Below, one piece after another: positions 39,241 to 49,400 of a DNA stretch of 64,000 bases. Position numbers and translations under genes: made by a program. The notes under the pieces are model-generated. The model was not told the DNA's origin, did not search any database, and worked only from the letters and a program-made list of their open reading frames with translations. Position 1 is the first letter of the stretch. Every line of letters begins with the position of its first letter. The DNA comes from Clostridium sp. (lineage in GTDB: Bacteria; Bacillota; Clostridia; Lachnospirales; Lachnospiraceae). Location of the stretch: assembly GCA_023667695.1 (NCBI GenBank), contig JAMOZY010000010.1, positions 36,308 to 100,307 of the forward strand. The letters are read 5' to 3'.

Positions 39241-41040
39241 ATGGAGCGGGCTGTTAATTACTGCAGGTGTTCCACGGAAGAAGAAAGCCAGCGGGATGCC
39301 TTGAAGATACAGACCATGGAATCCAGAGAGTGGATTCAGAGAATGGGATGGATACAGGTGGATGAGTACGTGGAGGCAAAATCCGGTACTCAGATTAAGG
39401 GACGGACAGAATATCAAAGACTATTTGAAGATATGCTGGAGGACAAATTCGATATTATCGTCATTAAGGACCAGGACCGCCTGATGCGGAACACAAAGGA
39501 CTGGTATTTATTTTTAGACCGGATGCTGCTAAACGGCAAACGGTTATATATGTATCTGGAGCATAAGTATTATACACCGGATGATGCCCTGATTACAGGA
39601 ATCCGGGCCATTATGGCAGAAGAGTATTCCAGAACGTTGAGTAGGAAGATTAACAATGCACATAAGGGAAGACAGGAAAAAGGGTCTTCCGTTGTCATAA
39701 ATTCCAATGCCTATGGATTTATTAAAACCGGCAGACAGGCTCCCATCATTCATGAAGCGGAAGCGGAAGCCATCAACCGTATGTATGACCTGTCCATCGA
39801 AGGCTATGGAGCGACCCTGATATCCAAGCAGTTATATCAGGAAGGCTATACGGACCGGCAGGGAAAGCCCTATCCGGAGGCAAGGATACGGAGGATTCTT
39901 CGAAATCCCCTCTATATGGGTACTGCGGTTATGAACAAGCGGCACTTTGATTTTGAGACTAAGCAGTTGATTCAGAATCCCCCGGAGGAATGGATTTATC
40001 ATGAACATATTGTGCCGGCAATCGTATCACCGGAAAAGTGGCAGAAAGCCAATGCTGCTATGGATGAACGGTTACAACAAGAGGGCAGCTTCCGAACCTG
40101 CAGCCGCAGGCAGAATCACATACTGACCCATAAAATATTCTGTGGTCTGTGCGGAGAATCCTATTACCGGACTACCCGGAAGCGGAAAGCCGGACTGGTC
40201 CGGGAGTGGAAATGCTCCTCCTACTTAAAGTATGGCAGGACAACACCCCATAGAAACAGAAAGGTAGCACAGCCTCCGGATATGGGCTGTGATAATATAC
40301 ATTTGGAAGAAGCAGTGCTTATGAAGCTGTTAGAGGATATCCGGACAGAATACTATTCGCCCGGGGAAGGGAATCCGGCCATCATAGAATCCATGATGCA
40401 GCTTCTGGAACAGACATTAAGCAGCCGGAACCAGGATAAGGCTCCATCCCTGGAGCGGCAGAAACGAAAGCTGGAGCATCAGAAGGATGTCCTGCTGGAC
40501 AAATTATTAAATGAAGTCATTACCGATGAAGAATTCAAAGGGAAAAAGACAGAGTTGGATTTGGCCATTGCCAGGATTCAGGAAGAGCAGGAGCGGCAGA
40601 AGGCGGACCGGCTTGCAACGGCTCAACTGGAGCAGCGGTTACAGCGAATCCGGAGCTGGATGGAAGCCGGTGGTCTGGAAAAAGCCAGTACCATGGACAT
40701 GATAGCCGATATCCGGAGGCTTACCGTATATCCCGATTATCTGGACCTGGAACTGCTACCCGGGAGCTTCCGGAATATGGATGTGGAGAAGCAGGAGTCC
40801 GTCCATATCCGGACCGTATATCCCTTTGCATGGACCACCCAAAGAGGCAGGGAAGAGACGGAGCAGAAAATCCTTTCCATATGGAAGGACCGTCCCGGCA
40901 CGACGGTAAAGGAGCTTGCAGCAGAGCTAAAGCTTCCTTATCGGGCAGTATTAAGCAGGGTAAACCACTTGAAAGAGATGGGGAAGGTGCGGTATACTGG
41001 AGCCGGTGGCAATGGTATCTGGGAAATCAAGGATACCTGA
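39241..41040 (+). CDS. Large serine recombinase (ICE integrase) with extra C-terminal winged helix
   Basis: 599 aa. The resolvase domain opens RAVNYCRCSTEEES (catalytic Ser11) and includes IVIKDQDRLMRN and MAEEYSRTLSRKI. A recombinase domain follows (YGFIKTGRQAP, RIRRILRNPLYMGTAV), then a zinc ribbon (CGLCGESYYR ... WKCSSYLK ... MGCDNIH) and a coiled coil (about 395-465). The last 60 residues (KILSIWKDRPGTTVKELAAE ... YRAVLSRVNHLKEMGKVRY) look like an additional winged-helix domain, unusual for this family. It integrates and excises the element between attP and attB. It ends about 20 bases before the ICE right boundary. Confidence 0.93.
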   Translation: MERAVNYCRCSTEEESQRDALKIQTMESREWIQRMGWIQVDEYVEAKSGTQIKGRTEYQRLFEDMLEDKFDIIVIKDQDRLMRNTKDWYLFLDRMLLNGKRLYMYLEHKYYTPDDALITGIRAIMAEEYSRTLSRKINNAHKGRQEKGSSVVINSNAYGFIKTGRQAPIIHEAEAEAINRMYDLSIEGYGATLISKQLYQEGYTDRQGKPYPEARIRRILRNPLYMGTAVMNKRHFDFETKQLIQNPPEEWIYHEHIVPAIVSPEKWQKANAAMDERLQQEGSFRTCSRRQNHILTHKIFCGLCGESYYRTTRKRKAGLVREWKCSSYLKYGRTTPHRNRKVAQPPDMGCDNIHLEEAVLMKLLEDIRTEYYSPGEGNPAIIESMMQLLEQTLSSRNQDKAPSLERQKRKLEHQKDVLLDKLLNEVITDEEFKGKKTELDLAIARIQEEQERQKADRLATAQLEQRLQRIRSWMEAGGLEKASTMDMIADIRRLTVYPDYLDLELLPGSFRNMDVEKQESVHIRTVYPFAWTTQRGREETEQKILSIWKDRPGTTVKELAAELKLPYRAVLSRVNHLKEMGKVRYTGAGGNGIWEIKDT

Positions 41041-41066
41041 TTCTATCCAATACACACACAGGTAAA
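41041..41066. other. Inferred right ICE/chromosome junction (attR region)
   Basis: Immediately after the recombinase stop, the permease frame on the minus strand loses family similarity: it reads GYLIIYGSQVF then TCVCIG and stop, where related permeases continue with KLD... and another membrane segment. The junction therefore lies near 41055-41062, within or next to ACACACAGGTAAATACC. The left counterpart is outside the window. Confidence 0.55.
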
Positions 41067-41753
41067 TACCTGGCTTCCGTAAATAATCAAATACCCCAGT
41101 CCGGCTCTGGCAGCCAGGAATTCACCGATGATAACGCCAACCAAACACAGACCGATATTGACCTTCATAACACTCAAAATATTTTCCAGACTGGCAGGAA
41201 TGACTACCAGACGCAGGCAGTCCAGACGGCTGCCGCCCAAGGTCTGGATGAGCTTCAGCTTATCCGGTTCTACGGTAACAAAGCCCGTATAGATATTCAG
41301 GATGCTGCCGAATACGGCTACGGAAATAGCGCATACAATAATGGTTTTATAATTTGCACCCAGCCAGACAATCAGAATGGGGGCAAGGGCTGATTTGGGC
41401 AGACTGTTCAAAATTACCATATATGGTTCGAGGATTTTGGACAGCTTGGGATTCCACCAAAGCAATATGGCAATGGCAATACTGCTTAGAATAACGATGC
41501 CAAAGCTGGCAATGGTTTCTAATAAGGTGATACCGATATGCATGAAAAGCGAGCCTTCCCAAAGCATCTCCCAAAAGCATGCTGCAAGAATGGAAGGACT
41601 ACAGAAAATAAAGGAATTAATAAGACCTAAATCCGCAGTAACTTCCCATACGACCAGAAAGCCAACAAAAATCAGCCACTGGATTCCGCGTATCTGAATA
41701 TTATTTCTTTTTTGCTTTTGCAGGAATTCCGCCTGCTCCTTCGATACTTCCAT
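41043..41753 (-). pseudogene. ABC transporter permease (SsuC/TauC-like), 3' end truncated by ICE
   Basis: 236 aa, minus strand, ATG at 41753 with AAGGAGGT upstream and overlapping the ATPase gene by 53 bases. It has about six membrane segments and the cytoplasmic coupling loop LGGSRLDCLRLVVIPASL (EAA-like). Family members have roughly 250-270 residues and continue after YLIIYGSQVF with a further hydrophobic stretch. Here the frame ends six residues later at the ICE boundary, so about 20-35 residues are replaced. The permease is probably non-functional or altered while the element is integrated. A substrate-binding protein gene is expected on the far side of the ICE. Confidence 0.75.
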
Positions 41754-42510
41754 TGTCTACCTCCTTCCAGATTGCATTAAAATAATCCCGAAATTCCGGT
41801 GCGTTTCGAGAAGTGCGCGGGGTTCGCGGTTCGATACTCAGCTCAATGGGGTATTCCGCCTTCAAGGTGCCGGGACGATGGGACAGCACCAGCACCCGGT
41901 CTGCCATACTGATTGCTTCCGAAAGATCATGGGTAACCAGAATGGTGGTGATTCTCTGTTGCTTTATGATATTACCAATATCATTGGCAACATTCAGACG
42001 GGTCTGATAATCCAGTGCGCTAAAGGGTTCGTCTAACAGCAGCAGCTTTGGTGACAGGGCAAGTGTACGGATTAAGGCGGCCCGCTGACGCATTCCACCG
42101 GAAAGCGCCCGGGGATAGGAGTCCTTAAAGTCATACAGCCCGTAGGTTTTCAGCATGGTATAGATGGATTCCTTCGCTTCGGGTGTTAACCGCTTTTGTA
42201 TTTCTAATCCTAAAGTGATATTACGGTATATGGTCCGCCACTCTAAGAGGTGGTCCTTTTGAAGCATGTATCCGACTGGTTCCTTATAGTCTCCTCTTGG
42301 CATGCCATTTATCAGAAGCTCCCCATGGGAAAGCGGGAGCAGTCCGGCAATTATATTTAAAAGTGTGGATTTGCCACAACCGCTAGGGCCAACAATTGAT
42401 ATGAATTCTCCCGGATTGACAAAAAAGGATATGTCTTTCAAGGCGACTGTTTCTCCAGCGGTGGTGTGATACGTGTAACCGACATTGTAAAGCTCCAATA
42501 TTGGCTGCAT
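41701..42510 (-). CDS. ABC transporter ATPase (SsuB/TauB-like)
   Basis: 269 aa, minus strand. Walker A GPSGCGKST (about 40-48), Q-loop GYMLQKDHLLEW, signature LSGGMRQRAALIRTLALSP, Walker B LLLLDEPFSALD and the H-loop VTHDLSEAISMADRV are all intact. The family drives import of nitrate, sulfonates, taurine or pyrimidine precursors; the substrate cannot be told from the ATPase. It is translated together with the truncated permease. Confidence 0.93.
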   Translation of the reverse strand: MQPILELYNVGYTYHTTAGETVALKDISFFVNPGEFISIVGPSGCGKSTLLNIIAGLLPLSHGELLINGMPRGDYKEPVGYMLQKDHLLEWRTIYRNITLGLEIQKRLTPEAKESIYTMLKTYGLYDFKDSYPRALSGGMRQRAALIRTLALSPKLLLLDEPFSALDYQTRLNVANDIGNIIKQQRITTILVTHDLSEAISMADRVLVLSHRPGTLKAEYPIELSIEPRTPRTSRNAPEFRDYFNAIWKEVDNGSIEGAGGIPAKAKKK

Positions 42511-42591
42511 AAGAATACCTCCGCAATTTTGTGATAAGATATTTTATGCAAGGGACCGGATATCGGCTACTGTAGAAAAATAGAAGAAAAG

Positions 42592-42867
42592 CTAGAAATC
42601 ATCTTCTTCGATTACATAGAAGTCCAGATAATCAAAATCAATGGAATCAATAAAATTATCCTTGGTAAATCTGGTTCTGGCATGGCAGATAAATTCTTCC
42701 TGATTGGATTTCAGCCACACCGGCTTTGAAAGGTCAAATTCATAGCAAAATTCATCCAGAGCAGCATAAACCTTCTGGGTACGGCGCAGACCGGCAGCTT
42801 CGATGCAGGCAACATGGTCCCGTACCAAATGATTATCCTTGATGATTCTTCCCCAAACACGAAACAT
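42592..42867 (-). CDS. Conserved hypothetical protein, 91 aa
   Basis: Minus strand, ATG at 42867 with GAAAGAGGAACG upstream; the frame is open further 5' but MFRVWGRIIKDNHLVRDHVA is the natural start. The small mixed alpha/beta protein has a regular pattern (HVACIEAAGLRRTQKVYAAL, FDLSKPVWLKSNQEEF) and ends in an acidic YVIEEDDF tail. I recall similar proteins in Lachnospiraceae without known function. It sits alone between the transporter and topB. Confidence 0.7.
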   Translation of the reverse strand: MFRVWGRIIKDNHLVRDHVACIEAAGLRRTQKVYAALDEFCYEFDLSKPVWLKSNQEEFICHARTRFTKDNFIDSIDFDYLDFYVIEEDDF

Positions 42868-43066
42868 AATCGTTCCTCTTTCCTTTGATTGTTTTGTATA
42901 GTATAGCATAGATAAAGACGGTTGCCAAAAGATTTTAGATGCCCCTGTACCGGATGGCGCAGACCGGATAAGCGTGATACGGAGGGGACTGACAAAATAT
43001 GCGTGAAAGTTCGTATGTTTTAGTGTATAATGAAATGCGTTGAACATAAGGAAGGCAGGAAATGAT

Positions 43067-45064
43067 TTGAAGAATTTATACATTGCAGAGAAACCCAGTG
43101 TGGCAAGAGAATTTGCCAAGGCATTACAGGTAAAGGCGGGTAACCATGACGGTTATATTGAGGATGCGTCCAGTATTGTGACCTGGTGCGTGGGACATTT
43201 AGTGACTATGAGTTATCCGGAGGCATATGACCCGGCTCTGGCAAAGTGGAGTATGGAGACGATTCCATTCATACCGGAGGACTTTCGCTATGAAGTCATT
43301 GGAAGTGCATCGAAGCAGTTTCAGATTGTAAAGAAGCTGTTGAACCGGGAAGATGTAGGTTGCATCTATGTCTGTACCGATTCCGGACGGGAAGGAGAAT
43401 ACATCTACCGTCTGGTGGACCAGATGGCAGGGGTAGATAAGAAGAAGGAAAGGCGCCGGGTCTGGATTGACTCTCAGACGGAGGAGGAGATTCTTCGGGG
43501 GGTGAAGGAGGCAAAGACACTTTCGGAGTATGACAATCTGGGAGCCGCCGCATATTCCAGGGCAAAGGAAGATTACCTTATGGGGATTAATTTTTCCCGG
43601 GCGCTGACTTTAAAATACGGTTATGCGGTACGCAATTATCTGAACGAAAGCCGTCCCGGCGCTATTTCCGTCGGCAGGGTCATGACCTGCGTGCTGGGGA
43701 TGGTGGTACAGCGGGAGCGGAGCATCCGGGAATTTGTTAAAACCCCCTTTTACCGGGTGATTGCTGCGATAGGAGCAGCAGAGGAGCGCTTTGAGGCGGA
43801 ATGGAGGGCTGTAGAAGGAAGCCGGTATTTTAATTCCCCCAAGCTATATAAAGAAAATGGATTCTTAAAGCAGGAAGATGCAGAGGAATTGATTCAGGAA
43901 ATGCGTCAGTCCCAGCCCTTTATCATGCAGGTAGAGAAGGTGGAAAAGAAGGTGGAAAAGAAGAATCCGCCGATGCTGTATAATCTGGCGGATTTACAGA
44001 ATGACTGCTCCCGGCTGTTTAAGATTAGTCCGGATGAAACCTTGCGGCTGGTACAGGAGCTATATGAAAAGAAGCTGGTTACCTATCCAAGAACCGATGC
44101 CAGGGTGTTATCCACAGCGGTCAGTAAAGAAATTCATAAAAATATCGGCGGACTAAAGGGATATTCCACCCTTGCCGGTTATGCAGAGCAGGTATTAGCC
44201 AGTGGGTCTTATAAGGGCATCCGTAAGACAAAATATGTGAATGATAAGCAGATTACGGACCATTATGCCATTATACCTACCGGGCAGGGGCTTAACGCGT
44301 TACAGGCATTATCCGGAACTGCAAAGGGAGTATATGAGATGATTGCCCGGCGGTTTTTATCCATCTTCTATCCGGCTGCGGAGTACCAGAAGGCGGCATT
44401 GACCATGGAGCGAAAGGGCGAACGTTTTTTTGCAAGCTTTAAGGTGTTATATAAGCAGGGATTTTTAGAGGTGGCAGGAATGTCATTTTCTAAGAAAAAA
44501 AGTGAAGAAGAGGAAGAAGAACGCTTTCGGCCGGAATTAATCCGCTATATTGCATCTCTGAAAAAGGGAAGTGAAGTGGAAGCAAAGGAATTCGTTATCA
44601 AGGAAGGAGAGACGAAGCCGCCCAGCCGGTATACCTCCGGTACACTGGTCATTGCCATGGAAAAGGCAGGCTCGGATATTGAAGACGAAGAACTGCGGGA
44701 TTATATGAAGGGGAGTGGAATCGGCACCAGCGCTACCCGGGCAGAGATTATTAAGAAGCTGATTCATATCCAGTATATGGCATTGAATAAAAAGACCCAG
44801 GTGGTGAGTCCTACCTTAAAAGGAGAAATGATTTACGATATTGTCTATTATTCCATTAATGCCCTGCTTCAGCCCAAACTGACTGCAAGCTGGGAAAAGG
44901 GACTGGGACAGGTGGAACGGGGAGAAATTACAGAAGAGCATTATATGAAAATATTAGAGGATTTTGTAGTGAAAAAGACAGAGCTGGTAAAGGGCTTACA
45001 GAATCAGAATGCCTTTACACCGTTGTTTGATAAGGCAGCAGGCTATTATAAGAAAGGAAAATGA
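43067..45064 (+). CDS. topB: DNA topoisomerase III
   Basis: 665 aa from TTG 43067, preceded by GAAGGCAGG at 7 bases; a TTG at 43040 would add nine residues. The Toprim domain starts NLYIAEKPSVAREFAKAL, with the acidic triad in TDSGREGEYI (about 104-113). The active-site Tyr is in LVTYPRTDARV (Tyr340). The C-terminal ESWEKGLG-type segment (TASWEKGLGQVERGEIT) matches TopB/TopA. It relaxes negative supercoils and decatenates through single-strand passage. Topoisomerase III genes also occur on ICEs, but this copy is outside the inferred ICE end. Confidence 0.93.
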   Translation: MKNLYIAEKPSVAREFAKALQVKAGNHDGYIEDASSIVTWCVGHLVTMSYPEAYDPALAKWSMETIPFIPEDFRYEVIGSASKQFQIVKKLLNREDVGCIYVCTDSGREGEYIYRLVDQMAGVDKKKERRRVWIDSQTEEEILRGVKEAKTLSEYDNLGAAAYSRAKEDYLMGINFSRALTLKYGYAVRNYLNESRPGAISVGRVMTCVLGMVVQRERSIREFVKTPFYRVIAAIGAAEERFEAEWRAVEGSRYFNSPKLYKENGFLKQEDAEELIQEMRQSQPFIMQVEKVEKKVEKKNPPMLYNLADLQNDCSRLFKISPDETLRLVQELYEKKLVTYPRTDARVLSTAVSKEIHKNIGGLKGYSTLAGYAEQVLASGSYKGIRKTKYVNDKQITDHYAIIPTGQGLNALQALSGTAKGVYEMIARRFLSIFYPAAEYQKAALTMERKGERFFASFKVLYKQGFLEVAGMSFSKKKSEEEEEERFRPELIRYIASLKKGSEVEAKEFVIKEGETKPPSRYTSGTLVIAMEKAGSDIEDEELRDYMKGSGIGTSATRAEIIKKLIHIQYMALNKKTQVVSPTLKGEMIYDIVYYSINALLQPKLTASWEKGLGQVERGEITEEHYMKILEDFVVKKTELVKGLQNQNAFTPLFDKAAGYYKKGK

Positions 45065-45065
45065 T

Positions 45066-45755
45066 ATGAATCAGGAAGAATTAAAAGCGGTATGTCAGGT
45101 GAAACAATTATTTCAGCGGCTAGAGGAAACGATGGCAGGAACCTTGCTGGAGCAGTGTGAATTCCCATGGGAGGCTCTGCCCTATATCCACGATTTCATT
45201 TTACAGCTGGGTCCTACATTGCCGAAGGAATTATATGAGGAGAGAGAGGAGCAGGTGTGGATTGCCAGAACTGCTAAGATATATCCGACGGCTTATATTG
45301 CCGGACCGACGATTATCGGACCGGATACGGAGGTTCGTCCCGGTGCCTTTATCCGTGGAAATGCGCTGGTGGGAAGCGGCTGTGTAATCGGTAATTCTAC
45401 GGAGCTTAAAAATGTCATTTTATTTAATTCCGTTCAGGTACCTCATTATAACTATGTGGGAGATTCCATTCTGGGATATAAGTCCCATATGGGGGCGGGA
45501 AGCATTACCAGTAATGTGAAGGCGGATAAGACGCTGGTTGAAGTGAAGGGAGAGGAAGGGACGCTTCCCACCGGTTTGAAGAAGTTCGGAGCAATTCTGG
45601 GGGATTATGTAGAAATCGGCTGTAATACGGTTCTGAATCCGGGAACGATAGTAGGAAGGAACAGCAATGTTTATCCGGTATCCATGGTACGGGGAGTCGT
45701 ACCGGAGGGAACCATATATAAAAAGCAGGGAGAGCTGGCAGAAAAGCGGGTATAA
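45066..45755 (+). CDS. Left-handed beta-helix acyltransferase-like protein (GlmU C-terminal type)
   Basis: 229 aa from ATG 45066, directly after topB. Residues about 70-220 contain hexapeptide repeats: IYPTAYIAGPTIIGPDTEVR, VGSGCVIGNSTEL, MGAGSITSNVKADKT, VEIGCNTVLNPGTIVG. The segment HYNYVGDSILGYKSHMGAGS resembles the acetyltransferase active-site region of GlmU. There is no nucleotidyltransferase domain, so it is not a full GlmU. It may act in envelope sugar metabolism; the substrate is not known. Confidence 0.8.
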   Translation: MNQEELKAVCQVKQLFQRLEETMAGTLLEQCEFPWEALPYIHDFILQLGPTLPKELYEEREEQVWIARTAKIYPTAYIAGPTIIGPDTEVRPGAFIRGNALVGSGCVIGNSTELKNVILFNSVQVPHYNYVGDSILGYKSHMGAGSITSNVKADKTLVEVKGEEGTLPTGLKKFGAILGDYVEIGCNTVLNPGTIVGRNSNVYPVSMVRGVVPEGTIYKKQGELAEKRV

Positions 45756-45764
45756 AAAACTCCT

Positions 45765-45845
45765 CATGCTCCGGCTGATAGGTAGGCGTGTTCACCGGAT
45801 GGTGTTCCGGCAAAAGCAAAAAGCGGCAGAATGGAAACATGAGGA
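45765..45845. terminator. Long inverted repeat between convergent genes
   Basis: CTCCTCATG (about 45768-45776) pairs with CATGAGGAG (about 45837-45845), enclosing smaller stems such as CCGGA-TGGTGT-TCCGG. A-rich and T-rich flanks on the two strands suit bidirectional termination of the convergent genes. Confidence 0.55.
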
Positions 45846-45852
45846 GCCTTCT

Positions 45853-46308
45853 TTATTCATATGTAGCTTCTGGTGTGGCTGCATCCAGCGCATTTTTAAT
45901 CGCCTGAATCAGAATCACAGAGGTATACTGACTATCCGCAGAGCAGGTCAGCTCTTCTACCGATTCGATATCTGGCAGCTGACGGTTGATTTCTTCCAGT
46001 GCAGGCGTTAACAGCGGATACATGGTCGTAACGGTTTCATTTAGATTTACGATGGATACATCGCAAATCCGGCTGCTGTCAACGGTTACCTGTACATCTA
46101 AGGTGGATTCGCCTAATTGCACGGTGGAAGCGTATACACCGGGGATATAGGCTGATGTTTCTGTGATTTCCGGCCCGGGAGTATTGGAATCACCCGGCAG
46201 GAACATGAACAGGAGAAGTAAGAGCAGAAGAATCCCCAGCACCACAAAAATAATGGTATAAATGAGTTCTTTTGCTTTGAATATTAGGATTTTTGTATTC
46301 GAAGCCAT
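45853..46308 (-). CDS. Membrane-anchored FMN_bind-like protein
   Basis: 151 aa, minus strand, from ATG 46308 (GAGAGGTG upstream). An N-terminal membrane helix (IYTIIFVVLGILLLLLLLF) is followed by an outer domain: YIPGVYASTVQLGESTLDV, ICDVSIVNLNETVTTMYP and QYTSVILIQAIKNALDAA. This follows the FMN_bind pattern, but the usual (S/T)GAT(x)TS flavinylation motif is replaced by SADSQYTS. Covalent FMN attachment is therefore uncertain and the protein may be a structural relative. Confidence 0.7.
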   Translation of the reverse strand: MASNTKILIFKAKELIYTIIFVVLGILLLLLLLFMFLPGDSNTPGPEITETSAYIPGVYASTVQLGESTLDVQVTVDSSRICDVSIVNLNETVTTMYPLLTPALEEINRQLPDIESVEELTCSADSQYTSVILIQAIKNALDAATPEATYE

Positions 46309-46400
46309 AACTGTCACCTCTCGTTTTCTATAGTTATATATATTCGGTCCAGGGAAAATTATGACAGAAACGGGACAGAAAGATGAAAGGAGTCAGGGCT

Positions 46401-49400
46401 ATGATTCAGATTGTGGAAGGTCCCAGCGGTTCCGGGAAAAGCCATTTGGTCTATAAGGAAATCATACAGCTGTCAATCGAATTTCCGGAAAAAAGGTTCT
46501 TTTTAATCGTACCGGAGCAGTTTACCATGCAGGCTCAGCGGGATATCGTAACCCTGCATCCGAAGCATGGCACCATGAATATTGATATTGTCAGCTTTAA
46601 CCGTCTGGCTTACCGTGTATTTGAGGAATTGAATATCCGGTGCGACCAGGTGCTGGAGGACTTTGGAAAAAGCATGCTGCTGCAGCGGATTTTGATTGAA
46701 AACCGAAAGGAATTGCCGGTATTTGGGGCCTGTCTGAACAAAGCCGGATTTATCGATGAATTGAAATCTCTGTTTACAGAATTGTTTCAGTATCGGATTG
46801 GAAGAGAGACCATGAAGGAGGTATATGAAAGGCTGCCCGGACAGGAAATGCTGAAGCGTAAGCTTCATGATTTGCTGTTTGTGTATGATACCTTCCAACA
46901 GGAAATACAGGGCCGGTATATTATTGCAGAGCATGTATTGGAAATGCTGGCAAAGCATGTTCCGGCTTCTAAGCTGCTACAGGGGAGTATTCTGTATCTG
47001 GATGGCTATACTGGTTTTACACCGGTTCAGTATGAATTACTGGAAGAACTGGCACAGGTCAGTGAGGCATTGCATATTACCGTTACGATTGATAAGGCGA
47101 GTGCAGAACAGGAGACTTGCGCAGAGCATGCATTGTTTTATCTGAGCAAGGATACCATATGCCGGATTCGACAGCTTGGGGACCGGCTTGGAATTTATGT
47201 GGAAGAGACTTTTTTGGAGGGAAGGTGTCCACGGTTTACCGGAGCAGAAGGCCTAAGGCATTTGGAGGAGAATTTGTTTCGTTATCCTTATGCAGTATGG
47301 AAGGAGCCGGTCCAGGATATCCACATACAGGTTATGGGGAATCCCAGAGAGGAGCTGCGGAAGGTGGCAAGGCAGATTCATGCTATGGTGCGGAACGGAC
47401 AGTATCGTTATCAGGATATCGCGGTGATTCATGGGAAGCTGGAAGAGCTGGAGCCTCTGGCAGAGGAATTGCTGCCGCGGTTTGGAATCCCCTATTTTAT
47501 GGATACCAACCGGAGCATCTATATGAATCCATGTCTGGAGTGTATTCGGGCAGTGCTGGATATTGTGGAAAAGGATTATTCCTATGAAAGCGTATTTCGA
47601 TTTTTAAAAACCGGAGTAACCGGAATCGAACCGGATTTGTTGGAGCAATTAGAAAATTATGTGATTCGCCGGGGAATCCAGGGATATTCCTGGTGGCAGA
47701 CCGTGTTTCAGACCGATGCAGAGGAAGCCGCTATGCTTCCTGTTCTGCGTTGTGGTGCAGCCGTTCTGGCACGGCTGGCGCCGGTAACCCAGGCGCTCCG
47801 TCAGGCAGAAACGGTATCGGATTATATACGGATTTTACAGGACTTATTAGAAACGCTGAATATGCGGGAGCAGTTAGAGACTGCTGCTGATACCTTTGAA
47901 GCCGACGGCAATTTGATACAGGCAAAGGCATATCGGCAGATTTATGGGAAGATATCCGAAATCTGGGAAAAGATGGATGCGATTCTGGGAAAGGAGGGGA
48001 TGAAGCCGGAGGAGTTCCGGTCCGTGTTGGAAATTGGTCTGGATGATATTGCCCTGGGTGTCATTCCGCCCAGTCTGGACCAGGTGACCATTGGCGACAT
48101 TGAACGTACCCGGCTGAATCATGTGAAGGTACTGTTTGTACTTGGTATCAATGATGGAATTATTCCCAGAGTGACCAAAGGCGGAGGAATTCTTTCCGAA
48201 GCAGACCGGAGCCTTCTCAGTCAGGATTTGGAGCTGGCGCCGGATGCCAGAAGCCGGGTCTTTCGGGAGCAGTTTTATTTATATCAGAATGTAACAAAGC
48301 CCTCCAAAGCGCTTTACCTGACGTATCATGTCCAGGACGGCGATGGAAATGAAGTGCTTCCGGCATATTTAATCGGACGGATTCAGAAGCTGTTTCCGGC
48401 ATTAAAGCAGGAGCTGCTTGTGAAAGAGGAATTCCACTGGAGCTGTCTGGAAACATGGGAAGACAGTACGGATATGATTTCGGCTGTATTTCAGCAGGAA
48501 GAGCATATGACAGAGCTGGAAGCGGATTTATGGAAAGGTCTGTATGCGTATTATCAGGCAAATGAGCCACAGATACTGCTTCGAATACGGCAGGGAATGC
48601 GGTATAATAATGTGGAGCATTATATCCATCCGAAAACGGCGGCCCGATTATATGGAACCATACTAAATACCAGTGTATCCCGGCTGGAAACCTATAGCCG
48701 TTGTCCCTATCAGTTTTATCTGGAATACGGCTTAGGACTGAAAAAGAGGGAGAAAAATGAAGTGACTCTGGGAGACATGGGAAGCCTTCTGCATCATGTG
48801 GTGGAGCAGATTTTTAAGCGGGTAGAGAACCGGGAAGCAGAAGCGATTTTGTTATCCGAGACAGGAGAAACCATATGGGACACGATTACGGATGATGAGC
48901 TGGTGAGGATGGTAGAGGAAGAGATTCAGGAAGCAGTCGGGCAGGAGGAGAATAGTGTTTATCTGTATTCTCATGCCAACCGGCAGCTGTTAAACCGGAT
49001 TCAGCAGACGGCGGCCTATGCAGCAGTAGACTTAAGGCAGCAGCTTCTGCGGGGAACTATGATTCCTTACCGGTTTGAAATGACCTTTAACCGGAACGCA
49101 TCGGATTCGGACTGCCAGCATTTAGAGGCGGCGGAGTTATCCCTGGGGCAGGAAGCTCTTATGCGGATGAGTGGCATCATCGACCGGATTGATATCTGCC
49201 AGGATGAGGAACATGTATATGTAAAGGTACTGGATTATAAAAGCAGCAGCAAGGATATTGACGCTGATTATGTCAACGCAGGCCTGCAGCTCCAGCTGCT
49301 GGTATATACCAATGTGGTCTTAGAGGTGCTGCAAAAGAAGTTTCCGGAGAAGGAGATTATACCGGCAGGCTCCCTGTATTATGGATTTCATATTCCAATG

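Noticed and set aside
40830..41393. Plus-strand 187-codon frame crossing the recombinase end and the permease
   Set aside because: It spans the ICE junction in a different frame from the recombinase and is antisense to the permease; no recognisable protein.
43067..45064. topB as part of the ICE
   Set aside because: Topoisomerase III genes occur on ICEs, but this one lies beyond the recombinase and the truncated permease, in a region with chromosomal-type neighbours.
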